In this document: positions 8,563 to 16,795 of the stretch, one piece after another | How positions within the stretch are numbered: position 1 is the first letter of the stretch | Layout: each line of letters starts with the position of its first letter | DNA from: Chloroflexota bacterium | Lineage (GTDB): Bacteria > Chloroflexota > Limnocylindria > Limnocylindrales > CSP1-4 | Assembly: GCA_026004015.1 (NCBI GenBank) | Contig: BPIH01000003.1 | Span: 124,001 to 188,000, forward strand | Direction of reading: 5' to 3' | Length of the DNA: 64,000 nt | The notes under the pieces: generated by a model | Databases searched by the model: none | What the model was told of the DNA's origin: nothing | The model's input: the letters and a program-made list of their open reading frames with translations, nothing else | Translations under genes and position numbers: made by a program

Positions 8563-8618
8563 CACGTCACCCACGGACTACCCTGCCGGCAGCACCGACG
8601 CCACCCGAAGGAACGCCG

Positions 8619-9913
8619 ATGGCCGAGCGAGCCGACGAGCCCGCGATCCCGGACCCTCAGCGCCGGACGAGGAGGGCCGGTCGCCGGCACCGCCGCGTCC
8701 GGACGCCGGCGCGGCCGACTCGATCCCGGACCCTCCGACCCCGGATCTCATCCACCGCCTCGAACAGACCGCCCGCGACCTCGAGTTCGCCGAGCGGATC
8801 GCTCGGATCGGGAGCTGGACCCTCGACCCGGCGACGGGCCGAGCGACCTGGTCGACGGAGATGTACCGGATCCTCGGCCTCGACCCCGCGGGGCCGCCGA
8901 TCGATCTCGAGGCCATCGGCCGGATCTTCACCCCCGAGAGCGTCGCCCTCGTCAGCGCGGCCGTGGAGCGCACCGTGGCGACGGGCGAGCCCTGGCACCT
9001 CGAGCTCGAGTTCGTCCGGCCCGATGGGAGCCACGGCTGGGTCGTCAGCAACGGGGTCGCCGAACGCGACCCGTCGGGCCGGGTCCACCGCATCCGGGGG
9101 ACGATGCAGGACGTCACCGAGCAGCGCGAGCTCGAGACCCAGCTCCGCCAGGCCCAGCGCCTCGAGGCCGTCGGCCAGCTCGCCGGCGGGATCGCCCACG
9201 ACTTCAACAACCTCCTGACCGCCATCCGGGGCTACGCCGAGCTCGTCCTCGCCAACCTCGCCCCCGACGACCCGAACCGGCCCGACGTCGAGCAGATCGT
9301 CGCCGCCGCCGATCGGGCGACCGAGCTCATCCGCCAGCTCCTCGCCTTCAGCCGCCGCCAGCTCCTCCGACCGGCCGTCGTGAATCCGGCCGAGCTCGTC
9401 GAGGGCATCGCTCCCCTCCTCCGCCGCCTCCTGGGCGAGCACATCGAGCTGGTGACGGTGGTCGCTCCGGGCGTCGGCCGGATCCGGGTCGATCCCTCCC
9501 AGTTCGAGCAGGTCATCGTGAACCTCGCCGTGAACGCCCGGGACGCGATGCCCGAAGGCGGGCGGCTCCTCATCGAGGTTGCCAACGCCGACCTCGACGC
9601 CGCGTACGTGGCGAACCACGTCGACGCGACCGTCGGCCCGCACGTCGTCCTCACCGTCTCCGACACGGGAACCGGCATGGACGAGGCGACGAAGGGCCGG
9701 ATCTTCGAGCCTTTCTTCACGACGAAGCCCCCGGGCCGGGGCACCGGGATGGGCCTGGCGACGGTCTACGGGATCGTCAAGCAGTCGGGCGGCTCGATCT
9801 ACGTCTCCAGCGAACCCGGGCACGGGACGAGCTTCAAGGTCTACCTGCCGAGGGTCGAGGCCGAGGTCGAGGAATCGGCTGCGCCGGCGAGCGAGGCGGC
9901 ACCGGGCGGTTAG
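8619..9913 (+). CDS. PAS-containing sensor histidine kinase, 5' frameshift, stopped by an in-frame TAG
   Basis: Soluble sensor kinase with a PAS domain (about 8790-9120: [17 protein letters not shown] through [11 protein letters not shown]), a HisKA dimerisation helix with the phospho-acceptor in [20 protein letters not shown], and a full HATPase ([45 protein letters not shown]). No membrane segment was seen. The conserved frame has no usable start. ATG 8619 with a good ribosome site lies in another frame and needs a one-base slip between about 8640 and 8700. The frame ends at TAG 9911, but the same frame continues as a receiver domain. Intact homologues would be one hybrid kinase of about 550 residues. 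Confidence 0.8.
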
Positions 9914-10279
9914 GAGACGATCCTCTTCGTCGAGGACGAGGAGGCGGTGCGACGCTTCGCGGCGAGGGTCGTCGAAGAGCTCGGCTACCGTGTCCTCGAC
10001 GTCGGCGGCGCCGACGAGGCGTTGGCCCTCGCCGCCACCTTCCCGGATCCCATCGATCTCCTCGTCACCGACGTGACGATGTCCGGCCTTCAGGGCCATC
10101 AGCTCGCCGAACGCCTCGCCGCCCAGCGGCCGGGCCTCCGAGTCCTCTCCATCTCAGGCTTCACCGAGAACTCGGTCGTCGACCGGGGCACCCTCGGCGC
10201 CGGTAGGGTTTTTCTCGTCAAGCCCTTCAGCCGCGACGCCCTCGCTCGGGCCGTCCGCCGGGCCATCGAGGGGACCTGA
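9914..10279 (+). CDS. response-regulator receiver domain, detached C-terminal part of the hybrid kinase
   Basis: Reads in the same frame as the kinase directly after its TAG: ETILFVEDEEAVRRF, with the acidic pocket in FVEDEE, the phospho-acceptor Asp in DLLVTDVTM, and the conserved Lys in FLVKPFS. The domain is complete (about 120 residues) and has no output domain. The ETIL(F/L)VEDE boundary is exactly how receiver domains join such kinases, so the TAG replaces a linker codon. If it is independently translated, GTG 9947 is the only nearby start, but that would delete the first beta strand and acidic pocket, so a functional separate protein is unlikely. Confidence 0.75.
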   Translation, partial: ETILFVEDEEAVRRFAARVVEELGYRVLDVGGADEALALAATFPDPIDLLVTDVTMSGLQGHQLAERLAAQRPGLRVLSISGFTENSVVDRGTLGAGRVFLVKPFSRDALARAVRRAIEGT

Positions 10280-10344
10280 CGGGCCGGCCATCGGGAGCGG
10301 GGGGCGCTCGGCCAGGCCGCGTCGCGAGCTCAGGCCGGCCCGGT

Positions 10345-10755
10345 TCAGGCACCCATCGCCGGAAGCGTCTGCGTGCACATCGGGCAGCGCCGGGCCGCGA
10401 TGGGGATCTCGGAGGCGCACTCGGGGCACGTCTTCGTGCTCGGGGCCGGCGGCGTCGGTCGTCCCCGAGCCGCCTCGATGGCCGCCAACGGGCGCACGAC
10501 GAGGAAGTAGATCGCCCCGGCGACGAGGACGAAGCTCACGACGGCATTGAGAAACACCCCGACGCGGACGGTGGCGGTGCCGACGGGGACGTTCAGCATG
10601 CTGAAGTCGGGCACCCCGATGAGCCCGAGGAGGGGTGTCAGGATGTCCTGGGTGAAGCTCAGGACCACCGTGCCGAAGGCGCCGCCGATGACGACGGCGA
10701 CGGCCAGGTCGACGACGTTCCCTCGCATGAGGAAGTCACGGAACTCGCGGAGCAT
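10345..10755 (-). CDS. mscL: large-conductance mechanosensitive channel with C-terminal zinc ribbon
   Basis: 136-residue MscL. The N-terminal amphipathic helix [24 protein letters not shown], first membrane helix and [20 protein letters not shown] second helix match the family, which forms a pentameric tension-gated pore relieving hypo-osmotic stress. The C-terminus carries an added Cys4 zinc ribbon, CPEC (110-113) and CPMC (124-127), in place of the usual C-terminal helix bundle. ATG 10755 follows GAGGAGGG. It is convergent with the histidine kinase gene and downstream of the men operon on the same strand. The ribbon's role is unknown. Confidence 0.9.
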   Translation of the reverse strand: MLREFRDFLMRGNVVDLAVAVVIGGAFGTVVLSFTQDILTPLLGLIGVPDFSMLNVPVGTATVRVGVFLNAVVSFVLVAGAIYFLVVRPLAAIEAARGRPTPPAPSTKTCPECASEIPIAARRCPMCTQTLPAMGA

Positions 10756-10854
10756 CGTTCGCCCTCCTCTCGTGTCACGATCGGGCCGGGATCGTACCGC
10801 ATCGGTGGTCGCCGTCGACCCTCGCTTCGTCCGATGCACAGCCGCCGGGCCGTC

Positions 10855-13428
10855 TCAGCCCGAACGGAGCCTTGCGACCCAGTCCGCGATCGCCTCGGCG
10901 ACGAGATCGGGAGCCTTGAGCGGCCCGAGGTGGTCGAGGCCGGGGAAGGTCACGAGCCGCATGCCGGTGATGTGCCGCGCCAGACCAATCGCCGTCGCTC
11001 GGTACCAGGTCGGGCTCCGCTCGCCGAGGGCGATGGTGGCGGGGGCCGCGATCCGATGAAGGCCGCCCGGGTCGAGCCCCCGAAGGGCGGCATCGGCGAG
11101 GGCCGAATGCGCCTCCGCTGCCGCTCGCCGTCTCGCTCCCTCGGACAGTTGGGACGGATCCACGCCCGCCACGGCTGCCAGGAAGGCCGGACCCGCGGCT
11201 CCGATGCCCTCGCGGGCGACGATCGCCCGGAGGCGGTCGCCGAGCTCGGCCATGGCCCGCTGAACGGCTGCCGGAGCGGCGGGCACGTAGGGGGGCTCGA
11301 AGAGCCAGAGACCGGCCACGAGGTCGGGCCGCCGGGCGGCGAGCTCGAGCCCGACGACGCCCCCGAAGGAATGGCCGACGACGAGGGCTGGCGGTAGGGG
11401 CGCCGCGGCGCCCCCGTCGGCTCCCCTGCCCGCGGCTCCCCTGCCCGCGCCCCCGGCGACGGCCCCCAGGACGGCGACGAGGTCCTCGACGTGGACGCCG
11501 ACATCGATGGGCTCGAGGGCGTCACCATCGGCGGTTCGCCCCGAGCCGTTCCCCTGGCTCCGTTCCCGGCTCGCCCCGGCCGAGCGGCGGTCGACGGCGA
11601 GGACGGTGACGTCGGCTGCGAGCCGTGCGGCGAGGGCGTCGTAGTCGGCCGCCCTCGAGAGGGTGGCGTGGAGGAGCAGGAGGAGCGGCCCGCTGCCCCA
11701 CCGGCGAACGACGAGGATCGTCCCGTCGGGTCGGGAGACCTCGACGATCGTGGGTTCGCCGACCATCGACGGGCCAGGCCCTCCCCCGCTGGCCCGACCG
11801 CTGGACGAGCCCGCCCCTGGGGCGCCGCCCGGCTCGGTTCTGCTGGTCGCCTCGGCCCGCTCGATGAGCTCGGCGACGAGAGGACGCCGGACCTTGCCCG
11901 ACCCGGTCCGGGGGATCGCGTCGAGTCGGACGATCCGCTTCGGCACCTTGAAGGGAGCCAGGCGCTCTCGGGCGAAGGCGACGAGCTCGGCCTCGACCGT
12001 CTCCGCGGGCGCTTCGGCCAGGCGACCCCCCGGCCGGAGGGTGACCGCGGCGACGGGGATGCTCCCCCAGAGCGGGTCGCGACGGCCGACGACGACGGCC
12101 TCGGCGACCTCGGGGTGGGCGGCGAGGACGAGCTCGACTTCGGTCGGCGAGACGTTCTCCCCGCCCGAGATGATCCGATCGATCCGTCGTTCGGCGACGA
12201 CGAGCCGCCCCTCGACATCGAGGCTGCCGAGGTCGCCGCTGTGGAGCCAGCCGCCGCGGAGGACCCGGGCGGTGGCCTCGGGGTCGTCGACGTAGCCGTC
12301 GAACAGGGTCGGGCCGGCGACGACGATCTCGCCGACCTCGCCGGGGCGCGCCTCGCCCCCGTCGTCGCGGAGGATCCGGAGCCGGAGGCCCGGCAGGGGC
12401 CGGCCGCTCGACCCCGGGAAGGCGGCAGCCTCGGCCGCCGGGAGGGCGGTAACGCCGGAGGCGGCTTCGGTGAGCCCGTAGGTCGGGACGATCGGCAACC
12501 CACGCCCCAGGGCCCGCCGAACGAGCTCGGGCGGGATCGGCGCCCCGCCGAGGAGGAGGGCTCGGAGGGCCGGCGCGGGGATGGGACCCGGACCGGCCGC
12601 CTCGAGGAGCCGCTCCACCTGGGTCGGCACGAGGGAGACGTGGCTGACCTTCGCCCGAGCCAGGTCGCGAAGGACAGCGGTCGGGTCGAAGCGCTCGTGG
12701 ACGACGATCGGCAGCCCGGCGAGGGCCGCCCGCAGGACGATCCCGAGCCCGGCCACGTGGGCGAGCGGGAGCGTCGCCAGCCATCGGTCGTCGGCCCGAG
12801 GCTCGAGGAAGGCGCCCCAGGCGCGGGCGCTGGCCATGAGGGCTCGATGGCTGAGGAGGGCGGCCCGGGGGAGGCCCGTCGTGCCCGAAGTGAAGAGGAT
12901 CGCGCCCGGGTCGTCGAGGGCGAGCCTCGGCGACGCCGGTAGGCGAGCGAGTCCGCCGCCGCCTTCGGCGACCGCCGTCTCGAGAGCGCGCCAGTCGACG
13001 AGGCGGATCGCCGTCGCCGCAGCCACGGCCGAGGCGACGGGTGCCGTCGTCGCGTCATGGACAAGGAGGGTCGGCCGCACCCGTCGGACGAGGGGCTCGA
13101 GTTCGGGGGCCGGAGCCCGCTGCTGGAGGGGCACGAGGACGGCCCTCGCCAGGCGCGCGGCGTGGATGAGGACGATGCTCTCGGCCCCGTCGGCGGCGAG
13201 GAGGGCGACGCGGTGGCCGGGCTCGACCCCGAGCCGTCGGAGGGCGTCGGCGGCAGCCGCCGCCCGGGCAGCGAGGGTTCGGTAGTCGATCCGTTCCTCG
13301 CCGGCGAGGAGGGCCGTTCGGGCGGGCCAGCGGCGGGCGGCCTCGAGGAGCGGATCGAGCGCATCGGGCGGATCGAGCGGATCGAGGCGCCGAGCGGCCG
13401 CTCTTCCGCCCCGGGCGTCCTCGCTCAT
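10855..13428 (-). CDS. menE: o-succinylbenzoate-CoA ligase fused to alpha/beta hydrolase (MenE-MenH-like)
   Basis: 857-residue two-domain protein. Residues about 1-530 are an acyl/AMP ligase: ILFTSGTTGLPRAALLSH, YGLTEAASG, SGDLGSLDVEGRL, and the catalytic Lys in PRTGSGKVRR. By context it activates o-succinylbenzoate with CoA. After a Gly/Ser/Pro-rich linker (about 530-560), the remainder is an alpha/beta hydrolase with the nucleophile elbow GHSFGG and a C-terminal GLDHLGP histidine. No separate menH is seen in the operon, and the pathway needs an SHCHC synthase of this fold, so the C-terminal domain may be MenH; that is inference. The ATG overlaps the menC stop (ATGA at 13425-13428). It is the last gene of the operon. 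Confidence 0.85.
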   Translation of the reverse strand: MSEDARGGRAAARRLDPLDPPDALDPLLEAARRWPARTALLAGEERIDYRTLAARAAAAADALRRLGVEPGHRVALLAADGAESIVLIHAARLARAVLVPLQQRAPAPELEPLVRRVRPTLLVHDATTAPVASAVAAATAIRLVDWRALETAVAEGGGGLARLPASPRLALDDPGAILFTSGTTGLPRAALLSHRALMASARAWGAFLEPRADDRWLATLPLAHVAGLGIVLRAALAGLPIVVHERFDPTAVLRDLARAKVSHVSLVPTQVERLLEAAGPGPIPAPALRALLLGGAPIPPELVRRALGRGLPIVPTYGLTEAASGVTALPAAEAAAFPGSSGRPLPGLRLRILRDDGGEARPGEVGEIVVAGPTLFDGYVDDPEATARVLRGGWLHSGDLGSLDVEGRLVVAERRIDRIISGGENVSPTEVELVLAAHPEVAEAVVVGRRDPLWGSIPVAAVTLRPGGRLAEAPAETVEAELVAFARERLAPFKVPKRIVRLDAIPRTGSGKVRRPLVAELIERAEATSRTEPGGAPGAGSSSGRASGGGPGPSMVGEPTIVEVSRPDGTILVVRRWGSGPLLLLLHATLSRAADYDALAARLAADVTVLAVDRRSAGASRERSQGNGSGRTADGDALEPIDVGVHVEDLVAVLGAVAGGAGRGAAGRGADGGAAAPLPPALVVGHSFGGVVGLELAARRPDLVAGLWLFEPPYVPAAPAAVQRAMAELGDRLRAIVAREGIGAAGPAFLAAVAGVDPSQLSEGARRRAAAEAHSALADAALRGLDPGGLHRIAAPATIALGERSPTWYRATAIGLARHITGMRLVTFPGLDHLGPLKAPDLVAEAIADWVARLRSG

Positions 13429-14636
13429 GGCCCCTCCTCGTCGGGCACACCGAGGCGGTATCGAGCGACGGCCGCCGTGTCGATACCGACACCGAGGCCG
13501 GGTCCCGACGGCAGGGCCATCGTTCCGTCGCGCACGTCGAGACCCTCCTCGATGAGGTCGTCGGCGAGGAGCTCCAGGGTGGCCAGGCCGTGGGCCCGTC
13601 CGCCGGGGAGGGTGGCCGCGACCTGGAGGGCGGCCGTCAGGCCGATGCCGGTCTCGTAGAGGGTCGATACGACGACGTCGATCCCCCGCTCGGCCGCCGC
13701 ACTGGCGATGGCCCGGGCGGCCCGAGGCCCGCCGACCCGGCTCGGCTTGACGACGAGGACGTCACAGGCGCCGGCCGCGACGAGCGCCTCGGCCGCCGCC
13801 GCATCGGTGACGGCTTCGTCGACGGCGATGGGGACAGGGGAGGTCCGGCGGAGCCTGGTCAGGGCCTCGTGACCCTCCTCGGGGGCGATGGGCTGCTCGA
13901 CGTACTCGAGGTCGGCCCACTCGAGCGCCCGAAGCCACGCCGCCGCCTCGGCTTCCGGGAGCAGCCCGTTGAGGTCGAGACGGAGGGCGACGTCGGGTCC
14001 GACCGCAGCGCGCACGGCACGGAGAACACGGAGGGTGCGGTCGAGGCCAGGCTCCACCTTCAGCTTCAGCGTTCGGATCCCCGTCTTGGTGATGGCCCGG
14101 CACTCGTCGGCGACGGCCGCCGGGGCGAGGCCGGTGGTGTCGACGAACCCGTTCACGGGAACGGCCTTTCGGACGGACTCGGCCAGGAGGGCGGCCATGG
14201 GACGGCCCGCGAGGCGCCCGACGAGATCGAGGAGGGCGGCCTCGAACCCGGCCTGGACGGCCCGCCCGGCGGCTCCTTCCCCGGCGGCTCCTTCCCCGGC
14301 GGGCCCCACTGGGTCCCCGAATGCGGTCGCCGACGGCGCGATCCGGCTCAGGTCGCCGTGCGGCCCTCGGTCGCCGTCCGGCCCGCCGGCTTCGACACCC
14401 TCCGCGCCCTGATCGACGGGCCTCCGGAGGAGGGCTTCCCGCAGACTCCGGGCGAGCGCGACGAGGTCCCGCATCGGCGCCAGGGCGACGACCTCGCCCC
14501 AGCCCACCGGGCCCTCGTCGCTCATGACCCCGACGAGGAGGAGGTCTCGGGCCGTCGTCTGGCCGCGACCAAGCCGCAGGGGAACGCAGAAGGGCAGGCG
14601 GACCCGCTCGAGCCGGACGTCGACGATGGTGGCCAT
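13425..14636 (-). CDS. menC: o-succinylbenzoate synthase
   Basis: 403-residue enolase-superfamily enzyme that dehydrates SHCHC to o-succinylbenzoate. The catalytic set is visible: LKLKV (general-acid/base Lys pair), LRLDLNG and EYVEQP and AVDEAV (Mg2+ ligands Asp, Glu, Asp), and VVKPSRVGG (second catalytic Lys). The alternative dipeptide epimerase role is less likely inside a men operon. An unusual 45-residue Gly/Asp/Ala-rich insertion (about 77-125), coded partly by a tandem 15-bp GGCGGCTCCTTCCCC unit near 14270-14300, interrupts the N-terminal domain. It overlaps menE by 4 nt and lies 352 nt after menA. Confidence 0.88.
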   Translation of the reverse strand: MATIVDVRLERVRLPFCVPLRLGRGQTTARDLLLVGVMSDEGPVGWGEVVALAPMRDLVALARSLREALLRRPVDQGAEGVEAGGPDGDRGPHGDLSRIAPSATAFGDPVGPAGEGAAGEGAAGRAVQAGFEAALLDLVGRLAGRPMAALLAESVRKAVPVNGFVDTTGLAPAAVADECRAITKTGIRTLKLKVEPGLDRTLRVLRAVRAAVGPDVALRLDLNGLLPEAEAAAWLRALEWADLEYVEQPIAPEEGHEALTRLRRTSPVPIAVDEAVTDAAAAEALVAAGACDVLVVKPSRVGGPRAARAIASAAAERGIDVVVSTLYETGIGLTAALQVAATLPGGRAHGLATLELLADDLIEEGLDVRDGTMALPSGPGLGVGIDTAAVARYRLGVPDEEGP

Positions 14637-14723
14637 CGCCTCGCACCTCAGCCCGGATCCTGGCCAGGCACGATGATCGGGAGGCCGAACGGGACGTCGG
14701 TCCTGGGCGCCGAGCGTTCTCGA

Positions 14724-14955
14724 TTGACACGCTGAGCGAACAGAACGCGGGTTGTGCCGCCCGGCCCGCCCTGGATGACGCCCTCACCGAACAGAACCCC
14801 GCCCGGCGCGAGCCGAATGCCCGTTCTGTTCGCCGAGCGTGGCGCCGCGAACGCGAGCGCCCGCACCAGGCCCGTTCTGTTCTGCTGAGAGTGACACAGC
14901 CGCCAGGGCCGACGCTCTCGGGCACGTCTCGTTCGCCGAGCCTGTCACGGCCGCC
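14724..14955. repeat. cluster of inverted copies of a GTTCTGTTCGC motif in the menA-menC gap
   Basis: The 352-bp gap inside the men operon holds two direct copies of GAACAGAAC (cores 14738-14746 and 14789-14797), two inverted copies GTTCTGTTC (14823-14831 and 14874-14882), and a weaker inverted copy GTTCGCCGAGC at about 14931. Flanks also agree: the inverted form reads roughly GTTCTGTTCGCYGAGCGTG then WCAC. The same extended motif occurs at 52277-52596. No ORF with good signals lies here. Confidence 0.6.
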
Positions 14956-14988
14956 ACCCCCGTCTCGACCGACCCACGAGACCTCCCC

Positions 14989-15951
14989 TCACCCGCTAGC
15001 GCCGAGCGCCAGCCCGAGGGCGAAAAGGGACGAGAACACGAGCTGCGCCCGTGCCGTCCGTCGGAGGACCGGGTTCAGGACCCGCGGATCGGACGCTCCG
15101 AACACCTCGGCGACGAGCCGCCAGCCGAGTGGCACGACGAGGAGCGGCAGGAGCCCTGGCCAGCCGACCGCACCGCCGACGACGAGCCCCACCGGAACCA
15201 CGAAGGCGACGACCCAGAGCGCCGCGTACTCGGCCCGCGCGAACGGCGCCCCGAAGCGGACCGCCAGGGTGAGCTTCCCCGCCCGGGCGTCCGAGTCGAT
15301 ATCCCGGAGGTTGTTCACGACGAGGATCGCCGTCACGAGACACCCCACCGGCACCGCCGCCACGAACCCCAGCCACGGCCAGACCCCGAGCTGGAGGTAC
15401 GCCGTCCCGGCGACCGCCACGAGCCCGAAGAAGACGAAGACGAAGACCTCGCCGAGACCCCTGTAGCCGTACGGGAGCGGCCCGCCCGTGTAGGCGATGG
15501 CGGCCACGATCGCGGCGGCACCGAGCAGGAGGAGCACCGGCCCGCCGATGGCGACGAGCCCGAGCCCGGCCACGGCAGCCACCCCCACGACGACCGCCGT
15601 CCCGACGACGAGCTCCCGCTCGCTCAGCAGCCCGAGGGCCGCCGCCCGCGGCGGCCCGAGGCGATCGGCCGCGTCGGCGCCCCGCCGGAAGTCGAAGAGG
15701 TCGTTGGCCAGGTTCGCCGCGACCTGGAGGAGGACGGCGACGACGAGGCAGAGAAGCGCCGGCAGCGGTAGAAAGACGCCCTCCCCGACGGCTACTCCGA
15801 GACCGACGAGGACCGGACCCACGGCGGCCGGGAGCGTCGGCAGGCGGACGGCGAGGCGCCAGGCGGCGAACCTCCCGGGCCTCTCAGGTCTCCCGGGCCT
15901 CCCGAGCCCAGCGGGCCTGCCGGGCCGCCCGGCCCTCTCGACCCCCGTCAT
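14989..15951 (-). CDS. menA: 1,4-dihydroxy-2-naphthoate polyprenyltransferase
   Basis: About 320-residue UbiA-superfamily membrane enzyme that prenylates and decarboxylates DHNA to demethylmenaquinone. The first Asp-rich motif is NLANDLFDFRRGAD and the second is NNLRDIDSDARAGK; YTGGPLPYGYRGLGEVFVFVFFG between them is characteristic of MenA. Eight or nine hydrophobic helices are visible. ATG 15951 overlaps the menB stop by one base (TGATG); a GTG three bases earlier is the alternative. The N-terminal 28 residues are a Gly/Arg/Pro low-complexity stretch. The methyltransferase that finishes menaquinone (MenG/UbiE) is not in the window. Confidence 0.92.
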   Translation of the reverse strand: MTGVERAGRPGRPAGLGRPGRPERPGRFAAWRLAVRLPTLPAAVGPVLVGLGVAVGEGVFLPLPALLCLVVAVLLQVAANLANDLFDFRRGADAADRLGPPRAAALGLLSERELVVGTAVVVGVAAVAGLGLVAIGGPVLLLLGAAAIVAAIAYTGGPLPYGYRGLGEVFVFVFFGLVAVAGTAYLQLGVWPWLGFVAAVPVGCLVTAILVVNNLRDIDSDARAGKLTLAVRFGAPFARAEYAALWVVAFVVPVGLVVGGAVGWPGLLPLLVVPLGWRLVAEVFGASDPRVLNPVLRRTARAQLVFSSLFALGLALGASG

Positions 15952-16784
15952 CACGGCCGCCGCGGGAACTTCCGGAAGTCGGGCCGTCGCTTCTCGAGGA
16001 AGGCCCGACTCCCCTCGTGGGATTCCTCGGTCATGTAGAAGAGCATCGTCGCGTCGCCGGCGAGCTCCTGGAGCCCGGCCAGACCATCGACGTCGGCGTT
16101 GAAGGCCCGCTTCAGGAAGCGGATCGCCGTCGGGCTCTTCTCGAGGATCTCGTTCGCCCAGCGAATTCCTTCGGCCTCGAGCTCGGCCAGGGGGACGACG
16201 GCGTTGACGAGCCCCATCTCGAGGGCCTCGCGGGCCGTGTACTGGCGGCAGAGATACCAGATCTCGCGGGCCTTCTTGTGGCCGACAATGCGGGCCAGCA
16301 TCGTCGCCCCGTAGCCCGCGTCGAAGGAGCCGACCTTCGGGCCCGTCTGGCCGAAGATGGCGTTCTCGCTGGCGATGGTCAGATCGCAGATGACGTGGAG
16401 GACGTGCCCGCCCCCGATGGCGTAGCCGTTGACGAGGGCGATGACCGGGATCGGCAGGCTCCGGATGAGCCGCTGGAGGTCGAGGACGTTGAGCCGGGCA
16501 ATCCCCTCCTCATCGGCGTAGCCGGCGATCGTCTTGTACCGCTGGTCGCCGCCCGAGCAGAAGGCCTTCTCCCCCGCCCCGGTGAAGAGAACGACCCCGA
16601 TGGAAGCGTCGTCCCGGACGTGCCGGAAGGCGTCGATGAGCTCGCTCACCGTCTTCGGTCGGAAGGCGTTGTGGACCTCCGGGCGGTTGATGGTGATCTT
16701 GGCGATCCCGGTCCCGGAGTGTTCGTAGCGGATGTCCTCGTAGGTCCGGACCTCCGTCCAGCGGACCTGGAGTTCGTCTGTCAT
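15951..16784 (-). CDS. menB: 1,4-dihydroxy-2-naphthoyl-CoA synthase
   Basis: 277-residue crotonase-superfamily enzyme that cyclises o-succinylbenzoyl-CoA to DHNA-CoA. Diagnostic MenB blocks are present: [65 protein letters not shown], and the C-terminal [19 protein letters not shown] separates it from ordinary enoyl-CoA hydratases. ATG 16784 follows GAGGGTGAGG; an in-frame GTG at 16799 overlapping the menD stop is an alternative. Its stop overlaps the menA start by one base. Confidence 0.95.
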   Translation of the reverse strand: MTDELQVRWTEVRTYEDIRYEHSGTGIAKITINRPEVHNAFRPKTVSELIDAFRHVRDDASIGVVLFTGAGEKAFCSGGDQRYKTIAGYADEEGIARLNVLDLQRLIRSLPIPVIALVNGYAIGGGHVLHVICDLTIASENAIFGQTGPKVGSFDAGYGATMLARIVGHKKAREIWYLCRQYTAREALEMGLVNAVVPLAELEAEGIRWANEILEKSPTAIRFLKRAFNADVDGLAGLQELAGDATMLFYMTEESHEGSRAFLEKRRPDFRKFPRRP

Positions 16785-16795
16785 CGACCTCACCC

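Noticed and set aside
13425-14636. menC as a dipeptide epimerase
   Set aside because: Residues fit both, but overlap with menE and position in the complete men operon make o-succinylbenzoate synthase far more likely.
14637-14988. A CRISPR array, suggested by repeated GAACAGAAC/GTTCTGTTC
   Set aside because: Copies are short, irregularly spaced and in mixed orientation, with no cas genes; this is not a CRISPR pattern.
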